A stretch of DNA of 64,000 nt from Lysinibacillus sp. ZYM-1 (GCF_001308875.1 NZ_KQ465126.1:1-64000); one strand, 5' to 3'. Positions 53,309-63,772 are shown, counted from the first letter of the stretch. Made by a program: numbers and translations. Notes: generated by a model not told the origin, from the letters alone.

Positions 53309-54595
53309 ATGTACGAGCAAATTTTAGCGAAGCGCAATAAAGAACGAATTAATTCCTTACAAAGTATAATACAAACAAAAAATACATGGTTTGCTCAAAA
53401 TATAAAATTACTTTCATTCGATGAAGTTAACTTGGCAGCCTTGCAAAAAATACTGTATCAAATAGTGCGAGGGTTATTAAAAGACCAGCAACAGCGTCAT
53501 TTGCAAATTGTCGTTTCAGATCAAACTCAATCTGTGCAAGACAATGTATTAACGCTGTTAGCAGAATATGATGATTTGTTGCGTGATGCCATCCCGCAGC
53601 CAATCTATATACTCGTTTGGCAAATTTCATCCCTCGAAAAGTTAGCAAGCAGAATAGAAGTAGTAGATGATGTACTTGATGTAGTTGAATGGTATTTCTG
53701 CCATCAAGATGATCAAGTCAAGATTTTAGATGAGGAAGATTTAGATCATGAGGTAATGATTGATTTATATAAAGAGGCGGTTGAGGACCAGGATACGGAT
53801 GCGCAATATCAGCTGGGGGAATATTACAGCGCAATTGAAGGGGATTATTTCCAACCTGAAAAATCATTAAAATGGTTTGAATTAGCTGCCGCTCAGGATA
53901 ATGCAGATGCCCAATACGTGTTAGGTAATTTTTATTTTGAGGGAATCGGTGTTGAGGAGAATTATGCTCGGGCTTTTTCATTATATGAAAAAGCAGCTTT
54001 ACAAGGGCACGCAGATGCTGCCAATAATTTAGCAGATATGTACTTTAATGGAGAGAGTGTGCCAAAGGATTTTACACTAGCAAAAAAATGGTTTGACTAT
54101 GCTGCTAGCAAGAACGTTGCGGAGGCCATGTTTACGCTAGGAATTATTTATGAGCAAGGATTAGGCGTTAAAAAAGATGCAGGTGCAGCTTTTAATGCCT
54201 ATAAAAAATCTGCCGAAACAGGGTATGTTGAAGCTCAGTATCGTCTTGGTGGTATTTATTTAGAGGGGCGTCTTGGTCAAGCAAAAGATATAAATCGAGG
54301 TCTATTTTGGTTTGAAAGAGCGGCAGAACAATTCCATATTGATGCCTTTTATGATTTAGGTTTTATTTGGAGTAAAGGATTAACAGGCATTCGGAATATT
54401 GAAAAGGGAATTCATTGGTTTAAACAGGCTGCTCTGCAAGGGGATGCTGACGCCAAGCTACAACTTGGACATATATATCATAAAGGTGAAGGAATTGCCA
54501 GAAATCTGAAAGAGGCTATTAAGTGGTATGGACTTGCAGCAGATGCTGGCATTGAAGAGGCTGCTAAAATATTACAGGAACTTAAGGGATTGTAA
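53309..54595 (+). CDS. Sel1-repeat protein
   Basis: A 428-residue cytoplasmic protein. The first 140 residues are a helical and strand domain of unknown type; from about 150 there are seven to eight Sel1-like (TPR-type) repeats, e.g. DAQYVLGNFYFEGIGVEENY, EAMFTLGIIYEQGLGVKKD and DAKLQLGHIYHKGEGIARN. Such proteins are scaffolds or adaptors. The ATG at 53309 sits behind GGGAGG. No partner is evident next to it. Confidence 0.88.
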   Translation: MYEQILAKRNKERINSLQSIIQTKNTWFAQNIKLLSFDEVNLAALQKILYQIVRGLLKDQQQRHLQIVVSDQTQSVQDNVLTLLAEYDDLLRDAIPQPIYILVWQISSLEKLASRIEVVDDVLDVVEWYFCHQDDQVKILDEEDLDHEVMIDLYKEAVEDQDTDAQYQLGEYYSAIEGDYFQPEKSLKWFELAAAQDNADAQYVLGNFYFEGIGVEENYARAFSLYEKAALQGHADAANNLADMYFNGESVPKDFTLAKKWFDYAASKNVAEAMFTLGIIYEQGLGVKKDAGAAFNAYKKSAETGYVEAQYRLGGIYLEGRLGQAKDINRGLFWFERAAEQFHIDAFYDLGFIWSKGLTGIRNIEKGIHWFKQAALQGDADAKLQLGHIYHKGEGIARNLKEAIKWYGLAADAGIEEAAKILQELKGL

Positions 54596-55071
54596 ATTTT
54601 ATGTTAAAATTTCATAGATCTTTAAGATTATTTATATGATCTTGAGCAATGGTTCTTTCGTATAGTAAAAAGCTCTATTTGTAAGTATTAAGGATCATTT
54701 AGGTTGAGGGCATAAAATATTAATATAGTGATATTTAATGAGGACCTATCGGAAAATAGAAAAAAGGTAAAAAAAATAAGCATAATCAAACAAACAAATA
54801 GAAGAAAAGGCTACCAATAATATTGTGGTAGCTTTTTTATTGATGATTTCAGGCAATTTAACAGCAAGGACTTTATATATACATTATGTAAAAAAATGGT
54901 ACATATAAGATTGACAGTAATTTTTAAAATGTTTAAGGTAAATGAGTAATTTTGAAAACAATCATACATAAATAAATCGACTGTAGTTAATGTATAGAGC
55001 AGATCTGTTTGTTGAGTACAAATCACCTTTTAATTAATGATTGAACAATAAGTGACCGCTTTTGGAGGAGT
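54596..55071. other. stretch without a defended gene
   Basis: About 475 bases behind the Sel1 gene. There are no convincing ORFs. A terminator-like hairpin occurs 210 bases after the Sel1 stop, which leaves a possible long 3' UTR or a small RNA of up to 200 bases ahead of it. I see no clear promoter. Confidence 0.4.
54806..54838 (+). terminator. hairpin and T-run in 54.6-55.1 kb gap
   Basis: AAAGGCTACCA / TGGTAGCTTTTTT around a 9-base loop. Confidence 0.75.
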
Positions 55072-55221
55072 GTGTCATGTGAAATAGCGGTAGCAAATGG
55101 AAACATAGTAATATGGCTAGCCTATTTTATCGGTATTTTTATTTGTATCAATCAATATGTTAAAAGGTATTTGTTGTTTCTCAGCCTGATAAAAGTAAAC
55201 GGAACGAAAGAGGGAAGATAA
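55072..55221 (+). CDS. possible 49-residue membrane protein before hemAT
   Basis: A GTG-started frame of 49 codons whose TAA directly abuts the GTG of the globin-coupled receptor. It encodes a single hydrophobic helix (IVIWLAYFIGIFICI) followed by a basic tail ending NGTKEGR. GGAGG precedes the GTG but only 3 bases away, which is close. The stop-to-start junction and membrane-helix pattern suggest a leader or partner gene, but it could be chance. Confidence 0.4.
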   Translation: MSCEIAVANGNIVIWLAYFIGIFICINQYVKRYLLFLSLIKVNGTKEGR

Positions 55222-56514
55222 GTGATTTTTCAAAAACAGAGAAAGACAAAGGCATTGGATTTACAGCAATATACTGTAAAAATGGATTTATCTAATCGCC
55301 AATTAATGGCTAAGCAAATTGAAATGCTGAATTTAACGAAGCAGGACTTACAATATTTAAAAGCATTCCAGCCGTATGTTATGGACAATATAGATCACAT
55401 TGTAAACCGTTTTTACAATATGATAGGTACCGAGCATCATTTGGTAGATATTATTAGTCATCATAGTTCTGTAGAAAAGCTTAAAGTAACATTACGGCAG
55501 CATATTATTGAAATGTTTAACGGAACGATTGATGAGATGTTTTACCAAAGGCGTGTGAAAATTGCAAAGGTGCATGTTCACATTGGGCTTAGAACACAAT
55601 GGTATATCTGCGCATTCCAAGATTTATCTCTCTCATTTATTGACTTAGTTGAACAAAATATCGATCAACCTCGAGATCAGTTTAATACCATTAGAGCGAT
55701 TTCTAAAATTTGTAACTTTGAGCAGCAACTTGTTTTAGAAGCATTTGAAAACACTGTTGAACAGCATAAAGTAAATATGGAGCAAGAAAAAGAAACAATT
55801 GAACGGCAAATTGTAGAATCCTCGGAATTGCTTGCAACCATTTCGCAAGAAACAAATAGTTCATTTTGCAGTCTAAGCGAACAATCTGATGAAATTGAAC
55901 AATTAGCTAAGAAATCAATTGATGTGTCCACCCTAGCTGAAAATCAAGCACTGGATGGACGTGAATGTTTGAAAAAGCAATCACAAAATATGAACAATAT
56001 TATTCAATCTCTTCATGATATAGAAGAAAATATTGAACAATTGTCTGGTATGTCAAAGGAAATGGAAACAATCATGAGTGTCGTTACCAATATTGCCAAT
56101 CAAACCAATCTGTTGGCTTTGAATGCCGCTATTGAAGCTGCCCGTGCTGGAGAAGCGGGGAAGGGATTTAGTGTGGTGGCTGATGAAGTACGTAAATTAT
56201 CCATTCAAACAAAAGAATCTGTCACAGCTGTTGCATTGTTATTGCAAAAAACGAGTGAACGAACGGAAAAATTGGAGCAATCTCTTACTAATATTCAAGA
56301 AGAAGTGGCATCTGGTGAGGAAAACATGTTACACACTGAAGGCCAATTTACGAATATACTGGGAGCGATGACAGAAGCAAAAGATCAAAATGATTGCATG
56401 GCAATGAAAATTAAAGCAATTGCAAGTATATTAAGTGAGTTGGGTACTTCTTTTTCGGAAGTAACAAATTCCGCAGAAAAATTAGCAAACTTTGCCCAAA
56501 ATTTAAAAGGTTAG
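55222..56514 (+). CDS. hemAT: globin-coupled aerotaxis receptor HemAT
   Basis: A soluble oxygen-sensing chemoreceptor of 430 residues. The globin domain (about 20-175) has the proximal His in KVHVHIGL (His118 in the usual alignment) and the F/Y/W-rich distal side. The C-terminal half is an MCP signalling coiled coil with tip [20 protein letters not shown] and [14 protein letters not shown]. It has no transmembrane segment. The GTG start is supported by AGAGGGAAG. It lies upstream of a heme biosynthesis gene with its own terminator in between. Confidence 0.93.
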   Translation: MIFQKQRKTKALDLQQYTVKMDLSNRQLMAKQIEMLNLTKQDLQYLKAFQPYVMDNIDHIVNRFYNMIGTEHHLVDIISHHSSVEKLKVTLRQHIIEMFNGTIDEMFYQRRVKIAKVHVHIGLRTQWYICAFQDLSLSFIDLVEQNIDQPRDQFNTIRAISKICNFEQQLVLEAFENTVEQHKVNMEQEKETIERQIVESSELLATISQETNSSFCSLSEQSDEIEQLAKKSIDVSTLAENQALDGRECLKKQSQNMNNIIQSLHDIEENIEQLSGMSKEMETIMSVVTNIANQTNLLALNAAIEAARAGEAGKGFSVVADEVRKLSIQTKESVTAVALLLQKTSERTEKLEQSLTNIQEEVASGEENMLHTEGQFTNILGAMTEAKDQNDCMAMKIKAIASILSELGTSFSEVTNSAEKLANFAQNLKG

Positions 56515-56600
56515 ATTACTAGTTATAATAAACACTATAGTACCTATTATTATGTGTCTTTAGTATTCATAGATCTCATAGAGTTACATACTCATAAAGC

Positions 56601-56635
56601 TAGGGTTACCTCACGGATGAGGTAGCTCTATTTTT
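56601..56635 (+). terminator. terminator of hemAT
   Basis: TAGGGTTACCTCA / TGAGGTAGCTCTA followed by TTTTT. Confidence 0.8.
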
Positions 56636-56719
56636 GCTAAATTTGTAAAGGGTTTGACGTAACTTTCAATAAAAATAAGTTTATACTGTAGACAGAACTA
56701 AAAATAGGGGCGGTTTACT

Positions 56720-58114
56720 ATGAAAACAGTTGTTGTATTAGGTGGCGGTATTACTGGGTTATGCACAATGCATTATCTACAACGTCAAGTGAAGGAAAAA
56801 AAATTAGATGTTCAGCTAGTGCTCGTAGAAAAAAATACATATTTAGGTGGCAAATTATATTCGGCATATGAACAAGACTTTATTATGGAAACAGGTGCTG
56901 ATTCTATTGTAGCCCGCCATAAAGGTGTAATGGAGCTAGTGCAGGAGCTAGGTTTTGAAGAGAATCTCGTTTACAACGAAACAGGTATCTCCTATATTTA
57001 TACAAATAACGAACTGCATGCCATTCCAGTAGATTCTACATTTGGTATACCTATGAGTTTGACATCTCTTGAGGAAAGTACACTCATTTCTGAACAGGCA
57101 AAACAAGAAGCACTAAAGGATTTAACTCTACCCAATGCAGGTTTCACGAAAGAAAGCTCGATAGGGGAATTTTTAACCTATTATTTAGGTGAAGAGCTAG
57201 TGGAAAATCAAATTGCACCCGTCCTGGCAGGTGTTTATTCAGGTGACTTACACCAGCTTTCTATAGCCTCCACACTACCATATTTAATTGACTATAAAAA
57301 TGAATATGGAAGCATCATTAAAGGTTTCGATGCGAATCGTGAGCAATTTGTTAAAGCTTCTAACAAAAAATTTATATCGTTCCAAAATGGTTTATCCTCT
57401 TTAATTGAGCGATTAGAACATACGTTAACAGATGTAGACATCATCAAGGGTGTTGCAACAACCTGTGTCAAAAAACAGGAGAACCAATATATGATTTCCT
57501 TAGCAAATGGTCAAAACATTGAGGCAGATCATGTTGTCCTAGCATTACCGAATGAAGCAGTTCAAAGCATATTGCAGGATGAATCCTTAAACCGTTATTT
57601 TGATCAGTTTACTACAGCATCAGCAATTACCATTTATCTAGGTTTTGATGTACCTGACTCTAAATTACCAGCGGATGGAACGGGCTATATTGTATCGCAT
57701 AATTCTGATGTCACTTGTAATGCAGCAACTTGGACGAGTCGTAAGTGGAAACATACATCGAAAAACAATAAGTTACTTGTGCGCCTTTTCTATAAGAATA
57801 TTAATCCAGCGTATGAGCAATTACGTGATATGACTGAAGAAGAATTGGCAGCGGTAGCTTTAGAAGATGTTCGAAAAAGCTTGGGAATCGAGGAAAAACC
57901 AACAGTAGTTAACGTCACAAAGTGGATTGATCAGATGCCTAAATATGACTTAGCTCACCGTGAAGCATTACAAGGATTACTATTGGAACTGAATGAAAAC
58001 TATCCGAATTTATCGATTGCAGGTTGTTCTTATTTTGGAGTAGGTATTGGCGCTTGCATTCAAAATGGGAAAAAAATTGGTGAGGACCTTGCTGAAGAGC
58101 TATCCAATTTCTAG
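56720..58114 (+). CDS. cgoX: coproporphyrinogen III oxidase (HemY/CgoX)
   Basis: FAD-dependent oxidase of the coproporphyrin-dependent heme pathway of Gram-positives, 464 residues. The FAD-binding motif is VVVLGGGITGLCT (4-16), followed by EKNTYLGGKLYS and METGADSI; the C-terminal FAD contact is GVGIGACIQNGKKIGE. It stands apart from a hemEH cluster, so it may be a lone or second copy. The neighbouring hemAT also depends on heme. Confidence 0.9.
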   Translation: MKTVVVLGGGITGLCTMHYLQRQVKEKKLDVQLVLVEKNTYLGGKLYSAYEQDFIMETGADSIVARHKGVMELVQELGFEENLVYNETGISYIYTNNELHAIPVDSTFGIPMSLTSLEESTLISEQAKQEALKDLTLPNAGFTKESSIGEFLTYYLGEELVENQIAPVLAGVYSGDLHQLSIASTLPYLIDYKNEYGSIIKGFDANREQFVKASNKKFISFQNGLSSLIERLEHTLTDVDIIKGVATTCVKKQENQYMISLANGQNIEADHVVLALPNEAVQSILQDESLNRYFDQFTTASAITIYLGFDVPDSKLPADGTGYIVSHNSDVTCNAATWTSRKWKHTSKNNKLLVRLFYKNINPAYEQLRDMTEEELAAVALEDVRKSLGIEEKPTVVNVTKWIDQMPKYDLAHREALQGLLLELNENYPNLSIAGCSYFGVGIGACIQNGKKIGEDLAEELSNF

Positions 58115-58213
58115 GATTTTAAGCGAAAAAATTCTTTGTTATGTGAAATAGTCTTGACTCATTCGTCTGTAAACGATATGATTCTTTTAATTATTTAAAA
58201 AATTCATACTTAA

Positions 58214-58316
58214 TTCTTATCAAGAGAAGCTGAGGGACTGGCCCGATGAAGCTTCAGCAACCAACTTTTTGTCAGGTGCTAAATCCAGAAGACCATTGAG
58301 TCGAAGATGAGAAGGA
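58214..58316 (+). ncRNA. SAM-I riboswitch (S box)
   Basis: Contains the core CTTATCAAGAGAAGCTGAGG, GACTGGCCCGATGAAGC, CAGCAACC and CAGGTGCTAAATCC in order, with the closing strand GATGAGAAGG. It controls the methionine genes downstream. Confidence 0.97.
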
Positions 58317-58335
58317 ACAACAATGATGAGTCGTT

Positions 58336-58369
58336 AAAGCCTTCTTTTTATATAAAGAAGGCTTTTTAT
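58336..58369 (+). terminator. S-box terminator
   Basis: AAAGCCTTCTTT / AAAGAAGGCTTT followed by TTATT. With SAM bound this hairpin should form and stop the yitJ-metH transcript. Confidence 0.9.
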
Positions 58370-58401
58370 TATACAGAGATATAGGAAGAGAGGCTAGTTT
58401 T

Positions 58402-60249
58402 ATGGGATTGCTTGAAAGGTTACAAACACATGTACTGACGGCAGATGGTGCAATAGGCACAGTGCTATATGGCTATGGATTGGAGTATTGCCATGAGGAA
58501 ATGAATGTTCAGAGACCTGAATTAATTGAAAAGATTCATAGAGAATATATTGCGGCTGGTGCTGATATCATTCAAACAAATACGTACGGTGCCAATGCCA
58601 TTAAATTAGCTCGCTATGGATTAGAATCAAGTGTCAAACAATTTAATGAAGCAGCTATTACTATTGCCAAGCGAGCAGCTGCAGATGGCGGTCAATTTGT
58701 TTTAGGGACAATTGGTGGTATTCGTGGCATTCGTAAAAGTGATGCAACGTTAGATGAAATATTAGCAACCGTTGAAGAACAGGCAAATGTTTTACTTGCA
58801 GGAAATCCAGATGGCCTTTTACTCGAAACCTATTATGATTTTGAAGAATTGACAGCGACATTAAAAATGCTTCGCGCCAAAACCAATATACCGATTATTG
58901 CCCAAGTATCTATGCATGAGCCTGGTGTTTTACAAAATGGCATGCCTTTAAATAATGCTCTGCATGAGTTAGAAACACTGGGTGCAGATATTGTTGGTGT
59001 CAATTGCCGTCTAGGTCCATACCATACGATTCAAGCGTTTGAAGGTGTAGAACTTCCTGAAAAGGCATTTATGTCAGCCTACCCAAATGCTTCGTTACTA
59101 GATTTAGAGGACGGACGCGTTGTTTATGAGTCTGAGGCTGATTATTTTGGTCGGGCTGCTGTTGAACTGCGTGATCAAGGGGTCCGCTTAATCGGGGGCT
59201 GTTGTGGTACAACACCAAAGCATATTGCTGCAGCAAAGAAATATTTAGAAGAGCTATCACCAGTCAGTGAAAAGCATGCGAAACCTGCAAAGATTGAGAT
59301 TGTTCGTGATGCAGAGCCACCTAAATATGAACCACTTCATGAAAAAGTAAAGCGTGAGCGCTCGGTAATCGTAGAGCTAGATACACCTAGACATTTAGAA
59401 ATTGACGGTTTTCTTGAAGGAGCAAAACAACTATATGAGGCAGGTGCCGATGTAGTTATGATGGCAGACAATTCACTGGCATCCCCACGTATTAGCAATA
59501 TGGCAATGGGGTCCTTATTGAAAAGTACTAACGGTGTCCGTCCTCTTACACATATTACCTGTCGAGATCGTAATTTGATTGGTCTGCAATCGCATTTAAT
59601 GGGGTTAAATGCCTTAGGAATTCATGATGTGTTAGCCGTTACTGGTGATCCAACAAAGGTTGGGGACTTCCCAGGAGCAACTAGCGTATATGATGTATCC
59701 TCGATGGAGCTTATCCAATTAATTAAACAATTAAATGAAGGGGTCTCTTTCTCGGGGAAACCACTCCGGAAAAAGGCAAACTTCTCTGTGGCTGCTGCAT
59801 TTAATCCCAATGTTCGTGTTTTAGATCGTGCTGTGGCACGTTTAGAAAAAAAGATTGAACATGGGGCAGACTATTTCATTTCACAGCCTGTTTATACAAA
59901 GGAAAAGATTGTAGAAATTTATGAAGCAACGAAGCATTTACAAGCACCGATTTATATTGGTATTATGCCCGTTACCAGCTATAAAAGTGCTGAGTTTTTA
60001 CATCATGAGGTGCCAGGCATAAAATTATCTGAAGATGCTTTAGCAAGGATGAAAGCTTGTGGTGAAGATAAGGAACATGCCACATTGGAAGGTATTGCTA
60101 TTGCTAAGGAATTAGTAGAAGTGGCTACGCAATATTTCAATGGTATTTACCTCATTACACCATTTTTACGCTATGATGTGACATTAGAGTTGATGAAATA
60201 TATAGAGCAATTGGATGAACAGAAAAAAGGGGTAAGTATAAATGGCTAA
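58402..60249 (+). CDS. yitJ: homocysteine methyltransferase / MTHFR (YitJ)
   Basis: Bifunctional protein of 615 residues. The N-terminal half (about 1-300) is a homocysteine S-methyltransferase domain with Zn cysteines in GVNCRLGP and IGGCCGTTPKHI. The C-terminal half (about 325-610) is methylenetetrahydrofolate reductase (RSVIVELDTPR, LTHITCRDRN, DVLAVTGDP). It supplies 5-methyl-THF and may use other methyl donors. It overlaps metH by 8 bases. The SAM riboswitch and terminator precede it. Confidence 0.93.
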   Translation: MGLLERLQTHVLTADGAIGTVLYGYGLEYCHEEMNVQRPELIEKIHREYIAAGADIIQTNTYGANAIKLARYGLESSVKQFNEAAITIAKRAAADGGQFVLGTIGGIRGIRKSDATLDEILATVEEQANVLLAGNPDGLLLETYYDFEELTATLKMLRAKTNIPIIAQVSMHEPGVLQNGMPLNNALHELETLGADIVGVNCRLGPYHTIQAFEGVELPEKAFMSAYPNASLLDLEDGRVVYESEADYFGRAAVELRDQGVRLIGGCCGTTPKHIAAAKKYLEELSPVSEKHAKPAKIEIVRDAEPPKYEPLHEKVKRERSVIVELDTPRHLEIDGFLEGAKQLYEAGADVVMMADNSLASPRISNMAMGSLLKSTNGVRPLTHITCRDRNLIGLQSHLMGLNALGIHDVLAVTGDPTKVGDFPGATSVYDVSSMELIQLIKQLNEGVSFSGKPLRKKANFSVAAAFNPNVRVLDRAVARLEKKIEHGADYFISQPVYTKEKIVEIYEATKHLQAPIYIGIMPVTSYKSAEFLHHEVPGIKLSEDALARMKACGEDKEHATLEGIAIAKELVEVATQYFNGIYLITPFLRYDVTLELMKYIEQLDEQKKGVSING

Positions 60250-63200
60250 GCACTTGATTGAGGAGCAACTTGATAAACGCATATTAATTCTTGATGGCGC
60301 GATGGGAACAATGCTGCAAAATGAAAACTTATCAGCAGATGATTTTGGTGGTGAAGAGCTAGATGGTTGTAATGAAAATCTAGTGCTCACTAGACCTGAC
60401 GTCATTGAGAAAATTCATCATAAGTATTTGGAGGCAGGAGCAGATATTATTTGTACGAATACATTTGGTGGTACACCTCTTGTATTAAATGAATATAATC
60501 TTGGTGCAAAAGCGGAAGAGATTAATAAACGTGCAGTCGAAATTGCTCGTCAAGCTGTAGATAATTATTCTACCTCTGATTGGCCACGTTTTGTTGCAGG
60601 GGCAATGGGCCCAACAACCAAAACGCTGTCAGTAACAGGTGGTATTACATTTGATGAGCTAGAGGAAAATTTCTATGTGCAAGCAAAAGCGCTAATTGAA
60701 GCAGGGGCAGACGTCCTGTTGCTTGAGACAAGTCAGGATATGTTAAATGTTAAAGCAGGTACACTTGGTGTGGCACGTGCTTTCGAAGTAACTGGCAAAG
60801 AGCTACCTGTCATGATATCAGGAACAATCGAGCCGATGGGTACTACACTTGCAGGGCAAACTATTGATGCTTTTTATATTTCCATCGAGCATATTCAACC
60901 ATTATCAGTGGGCTTAAACTGTGCAACGGGGCCAGAGTTTATGACGGACCATATTCGTTCATTGGCAGAGCTGTCAACGGGCTATATTAGCTGTTACCCG
61001 AATGCTGGTTTACCGGATGAAGAAGGATGTTATCATGAGTCTCCAGAATCTCTGTCGCAAAAACTAAAGGGCTTTGCTGCAAAAGGATGGCTCAATATTG
61101 TAGGTGGGTGCTGTGGTACAACTCCAGCACATATTGCGGCTATTCGTGAGGTTTTAAAAGATGAAAAGCCTCGCCAATTACCAGAAAAAACACATGGTCA
61201 CGCGGTTTCAGGTATCGAACCACTATTGTATGATGATTCAATGCGTCCGTTATTTATTGGTGAGAGAACGAATGTTATTGGTTCTCGTAAATTCAAGCAC
61301 TTAATTATTGATGGGAAATTTGAGGAAGCGGCGGAGATTGCAAGGGCGCAAGTGAAAAATGGGGCACATGTAATCGATATTTGTTTAGCGAACCCAGACC
61401 GTGATGAATTAGCGGACATACGTGGCTTTATGCAGGAAGTCGTGAAAAAAGTTAAGGTTCCACTTGTTATTGATTCAACAGATGAAAAGGTTATTGAAGA
61501 AGCACTAAAATTTTCGCAAGGGAAAGCCATCATTAACTCTATTAATCTAGAGGATGGTGAAGAACGGTTTGATGCAGTATTGCCATTAGTGAAAAAGTAC
61601 GGTGCCTCGTTAGTTGTGGGAACTATAGATGAAACGGGGATGGCGGTCGATCGTCATCGGAAGCTTGAAATTGCTGAACGTTCCTATCAACTACTAACAG
61701 AAAAATGGGGAATTGAACCTGAAGATATCATCTTTGACCCATTAATGTTCCCAGTAGGAACAGGGGATGAGCAATATATTGGCTCCGCTCTTGAAACAAT
61801 TGAAGGAATTCGTCTGATCAAAGAAAAAATGCCACGTACATTAACGGTGCTTGGTGTTAGTAATATCTCATTCGGCTTACCACCAGTTGGCCGCGAAGTA
61901 CTCAATGCTGTATACCTCTATCATTGTACACAGGCTGGCTTAGATTATGCCATTGTAAATACTGAGAAGCTAGAACGTTATGCATCCATTCCAGAAGAGG
62001 AAATTACACTGGCGAATAACTTGCTGTTTAATACAAATGATGAGACATTGGCTGTGTTCACAGATTTTTATCGTGATAAAAAGAAGGAAAAGACTGAAGC
62101 GGATATTCCGAAAACTGTTGAAGGTCGTTTAGCTTACTATATATTAGAAGGTACAAAAGAAGGACTTATTGAAGATTTAGAAGCTGCTCGGGAAATGTTT
62201 GAGACGCCTCTTGATATTATTAATGGTCCATTAATGAATGGTATGGCCGAGGTAGGTCGTTTATTTAATGATAACCAATTGATTGTAGCGGAGGTTTTAC
62301 AATCTGCTGGAGTGATGAAGGCTGCAGTTGCCCATTTAGAGCAATTCATGGAGAAGGATGAGGAGAGCACTGGTAAAGGTAAAATGGTGCTTGCTACCGT
62401 AAAAGGTGATGTGCATGATATTGGGAAAAACCTTGTTGATATTATTTTAAGCAATAATGGCTATAAGGTTGTAGATTTAGGTATTAAGGTGACGCCTGCT
62501 CAATTGATAGAAGCCATTCGCAAGGAAAAGCCAGATTTTATCGGGTTATCGGGTTTACTGGTTAAGTCAGCGCAGCAAATGGTCACTACGGCTCAAGATT
62601 TTAAAGAAGCAGGGATTGATGTGCCAATTTTAGTTGGTGGAGCTGCACTTTCTCGCCGATTTACAGAAACAAAAATTGCTGATGAATATAATGGACCTGT
62701 TATTTATGCAAAGGATGCGATGCAAGGGTTGGAGCAAGCAAACCTATTAATGGGTGAGGGGACACGTGAAAACTTTTTAGCAGAAATTGCGGAATCTCGC
62801 CAAAAACGTTTAGAGGCAGATGAAAAACGGGCTGCTCGTCCTGCAAAAGAGGTAACAATAAAACCTGCACGTACAGTAAAGGAAGCATCAGTATTTTTCC
62901 CAGCTGATTTACGCCGTCATGTAAAGAAAGAATACTCTGTCTCCCATTTATATCCATATGTTAATATGCGGACATTACTGGGGCATCATTTAGGCTTAAA
63001 AGGGCAAGTACAACAATTGCTTGATGCTGGGGATCCAAGAGCAACTGAGCTTAAAGATCTAGTGGATGACTATTTAAAAAGTAATCTATTAAAGCCTTCT
63101 GGTTTATATCAATTTTTCCCTGCCCAAGCAGATGGAGATGATGTAGTTGTTTATGATCCAGCGGATAGCAAGACAGAAATTGAGCGTTTTACTTTCCCAC

Positions 63201-63673
63201 GTCAGCAGGTTGAACCGTTTTTATGTCTTGCTGATTTCTTAAGGACAGTAGAAAGTGGCGAAATGGACTATGTTGCTCTCATGGTGGTGACAGCAGGGCA
63301 AGGAGTTATGGCAAAAGCTCGTCAGCTAAAAGAGGATGGTAAATTCCTTGAAAGCCATGCCTTACAGTCGACGGCGCTAGAATTAGCAGAGGGCTTTGCA
63401 GAACGTATGCATCAAGAAATCCGTGACCAATGGGGCTTCCCAGATGCGACAGATTTCACGATGCGCGATCGTTTCGCAGCTAAGTACCAGGGACAACGTT
63501 TTTCATTTGGCTATCCAGCATGTCCTAACTTGGAGGATCAAGAAAAATTGTTTAGTTTGTTAAAGCCTGAGGATATTGGTGTTCATTTAACGGAAGGTTT
63601 TATGATGGAGCCAGAAGCATCTGTATCAGCGATTGTTTTTGCTCATCCTGATGCTCGCTACTTCAATGTATAA
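60242..63673 (+). CDS. metH: B12-dependent methionine synthase MetH
   Basis: Cobalamin-dependent enzyme of 1143 residues that methylates homocysteine with 5-methyl-THF. All modules are present: homocysteine domain (about 1-320; GLNCATGPE and VGGCCGTTPAHI for zinc), pterin domain (about 330-600; FIGERTNVIGSRKF), B12 cap and binding domains (about 640-880; DVHDIGKNLVD with the cobalt-ligand His) and the C-terminal AdoMet activation domain (HLYPYVNMRTLLGHH to the end, with FSFGYPACPNLEDQEK). It is the second gene of the S-box operon. Its need for cobalamin matches the B12 riboswitch importer at 44 kb. Confidence 0.97.
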   Translation: MAKHLIEEQLDKRILILDGAMGTMLQNENLSADDFGGEELDGCNENLVLTRPDVIEKIHHKYLEAGADIICTNTFGGTPLVLNEYNLGAKAEEINKRAVEIARQAVDNYSTSDWPRFVAGAMGPTTKTLSVTGGITFDELEENFYVQAKALIEAGADVLLLETSQDMLNVKAGTLGVARAFEVTGKELPVMISGTIEPMGTTLAGQTIDAFYISIEHIQPLSVGLNCATGPEFMTDHIRSLAELSTGYISCYPNAGLPDEEGCYHESPESLSQKLKGFAAKGWLNIVGGCCGTTPAHIAAIREVLKDEKPRQLPEKTHGHAVSGIEPLLYDDSMRPLFIGERTNVIGSRKFKHLIIDGKFEEAAEIARAQVKNGAHVIDICLANPDRDELADIRGFMQEVVKKVKVPLVIDSTDEKVIEEALKFSQGKAIINSINLEDGEERFDAVLPLVKKYGASLVVGTIDETGMAVDRHRKLEIAERSYQLLTEKWGIEPEDIIFDPLMFPVGTGDEQYIGSALETIEGIRLIKEKMPRTLTVLGVSNISFGLPPVGREVLNAVYLYHCTQAGLDYAIVNTEKLERYASIPEEEITLANNLLFNTNDETLAVFTDFYRDKKKEKTEADIPKTVEGRLAYYILEGTKEGLIEDLEAAREMFETPLDIINGPLMNGMAEVGRLFNDNQLIVAEVLQSAGVMKAAVAHLEQFMEKDEESTGKGKMVLATVKGDVHDIGKNLVDIILSNNGYKVVDLGIKVTPAQLIEAIRKEKPDFIGLSGLLVKSAQQMVTTAQDFKEAGIDVPILVGGAALSRRFTETKIADEYNGPVIYAKDAMQGLEQANLLMGEGTRENFLAEIAESRQKRLEADEKRAARPAKEVTIKPARTVKEASVFFPADLRRHVKKEYSVSHLYPYVNMRTLLGHHLGLKGQVQQLLDAGDPRATELKDLVDDYLKSNLLKPSGLYQFFPAQADGDDVVVYDPADSKTEIERFTFPRQQVEPFLCLADFLRTVESGEMDYVALMVVTAGQGVMAKARQLKEDGKFLESHALQSTALELAEGFAERMHQEIRDQWGFPDATDFTMRDRFAAKYQGQRFSFGYPACPNLEDQEKLFSLLKPEDIGVHLTEGFMMEPEASVSAIVFAHPDARYFNV

Positions 63674-63683
63674 GGAGTAAAAT

Positions 63684-63728
63684 ATGAAGATATAGATAGT
63701 GGTTTATAGCCTAACTATATCTTCTTTT
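63684..63728 (+). terminator. terminator of yitJ-metH
   Basis: GAAGATATAG / ACTATATCTTC with an inner loop of about 20 bases and TTTT. Confidence 0.7.
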
Positions 63729-63772
63729 CTTGCCATTGAACGTGAGGATATTTTCGGAAGGACGTGCGTAAA

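Noticed and set aside
54811-55026. 71-codon minus-strand frame in the gap before hemAT
   Set aside because: It overlaps the hairpin terminator, is Leu/Ile/Cys-rich from AT-rich DNA and has no ribosome site.
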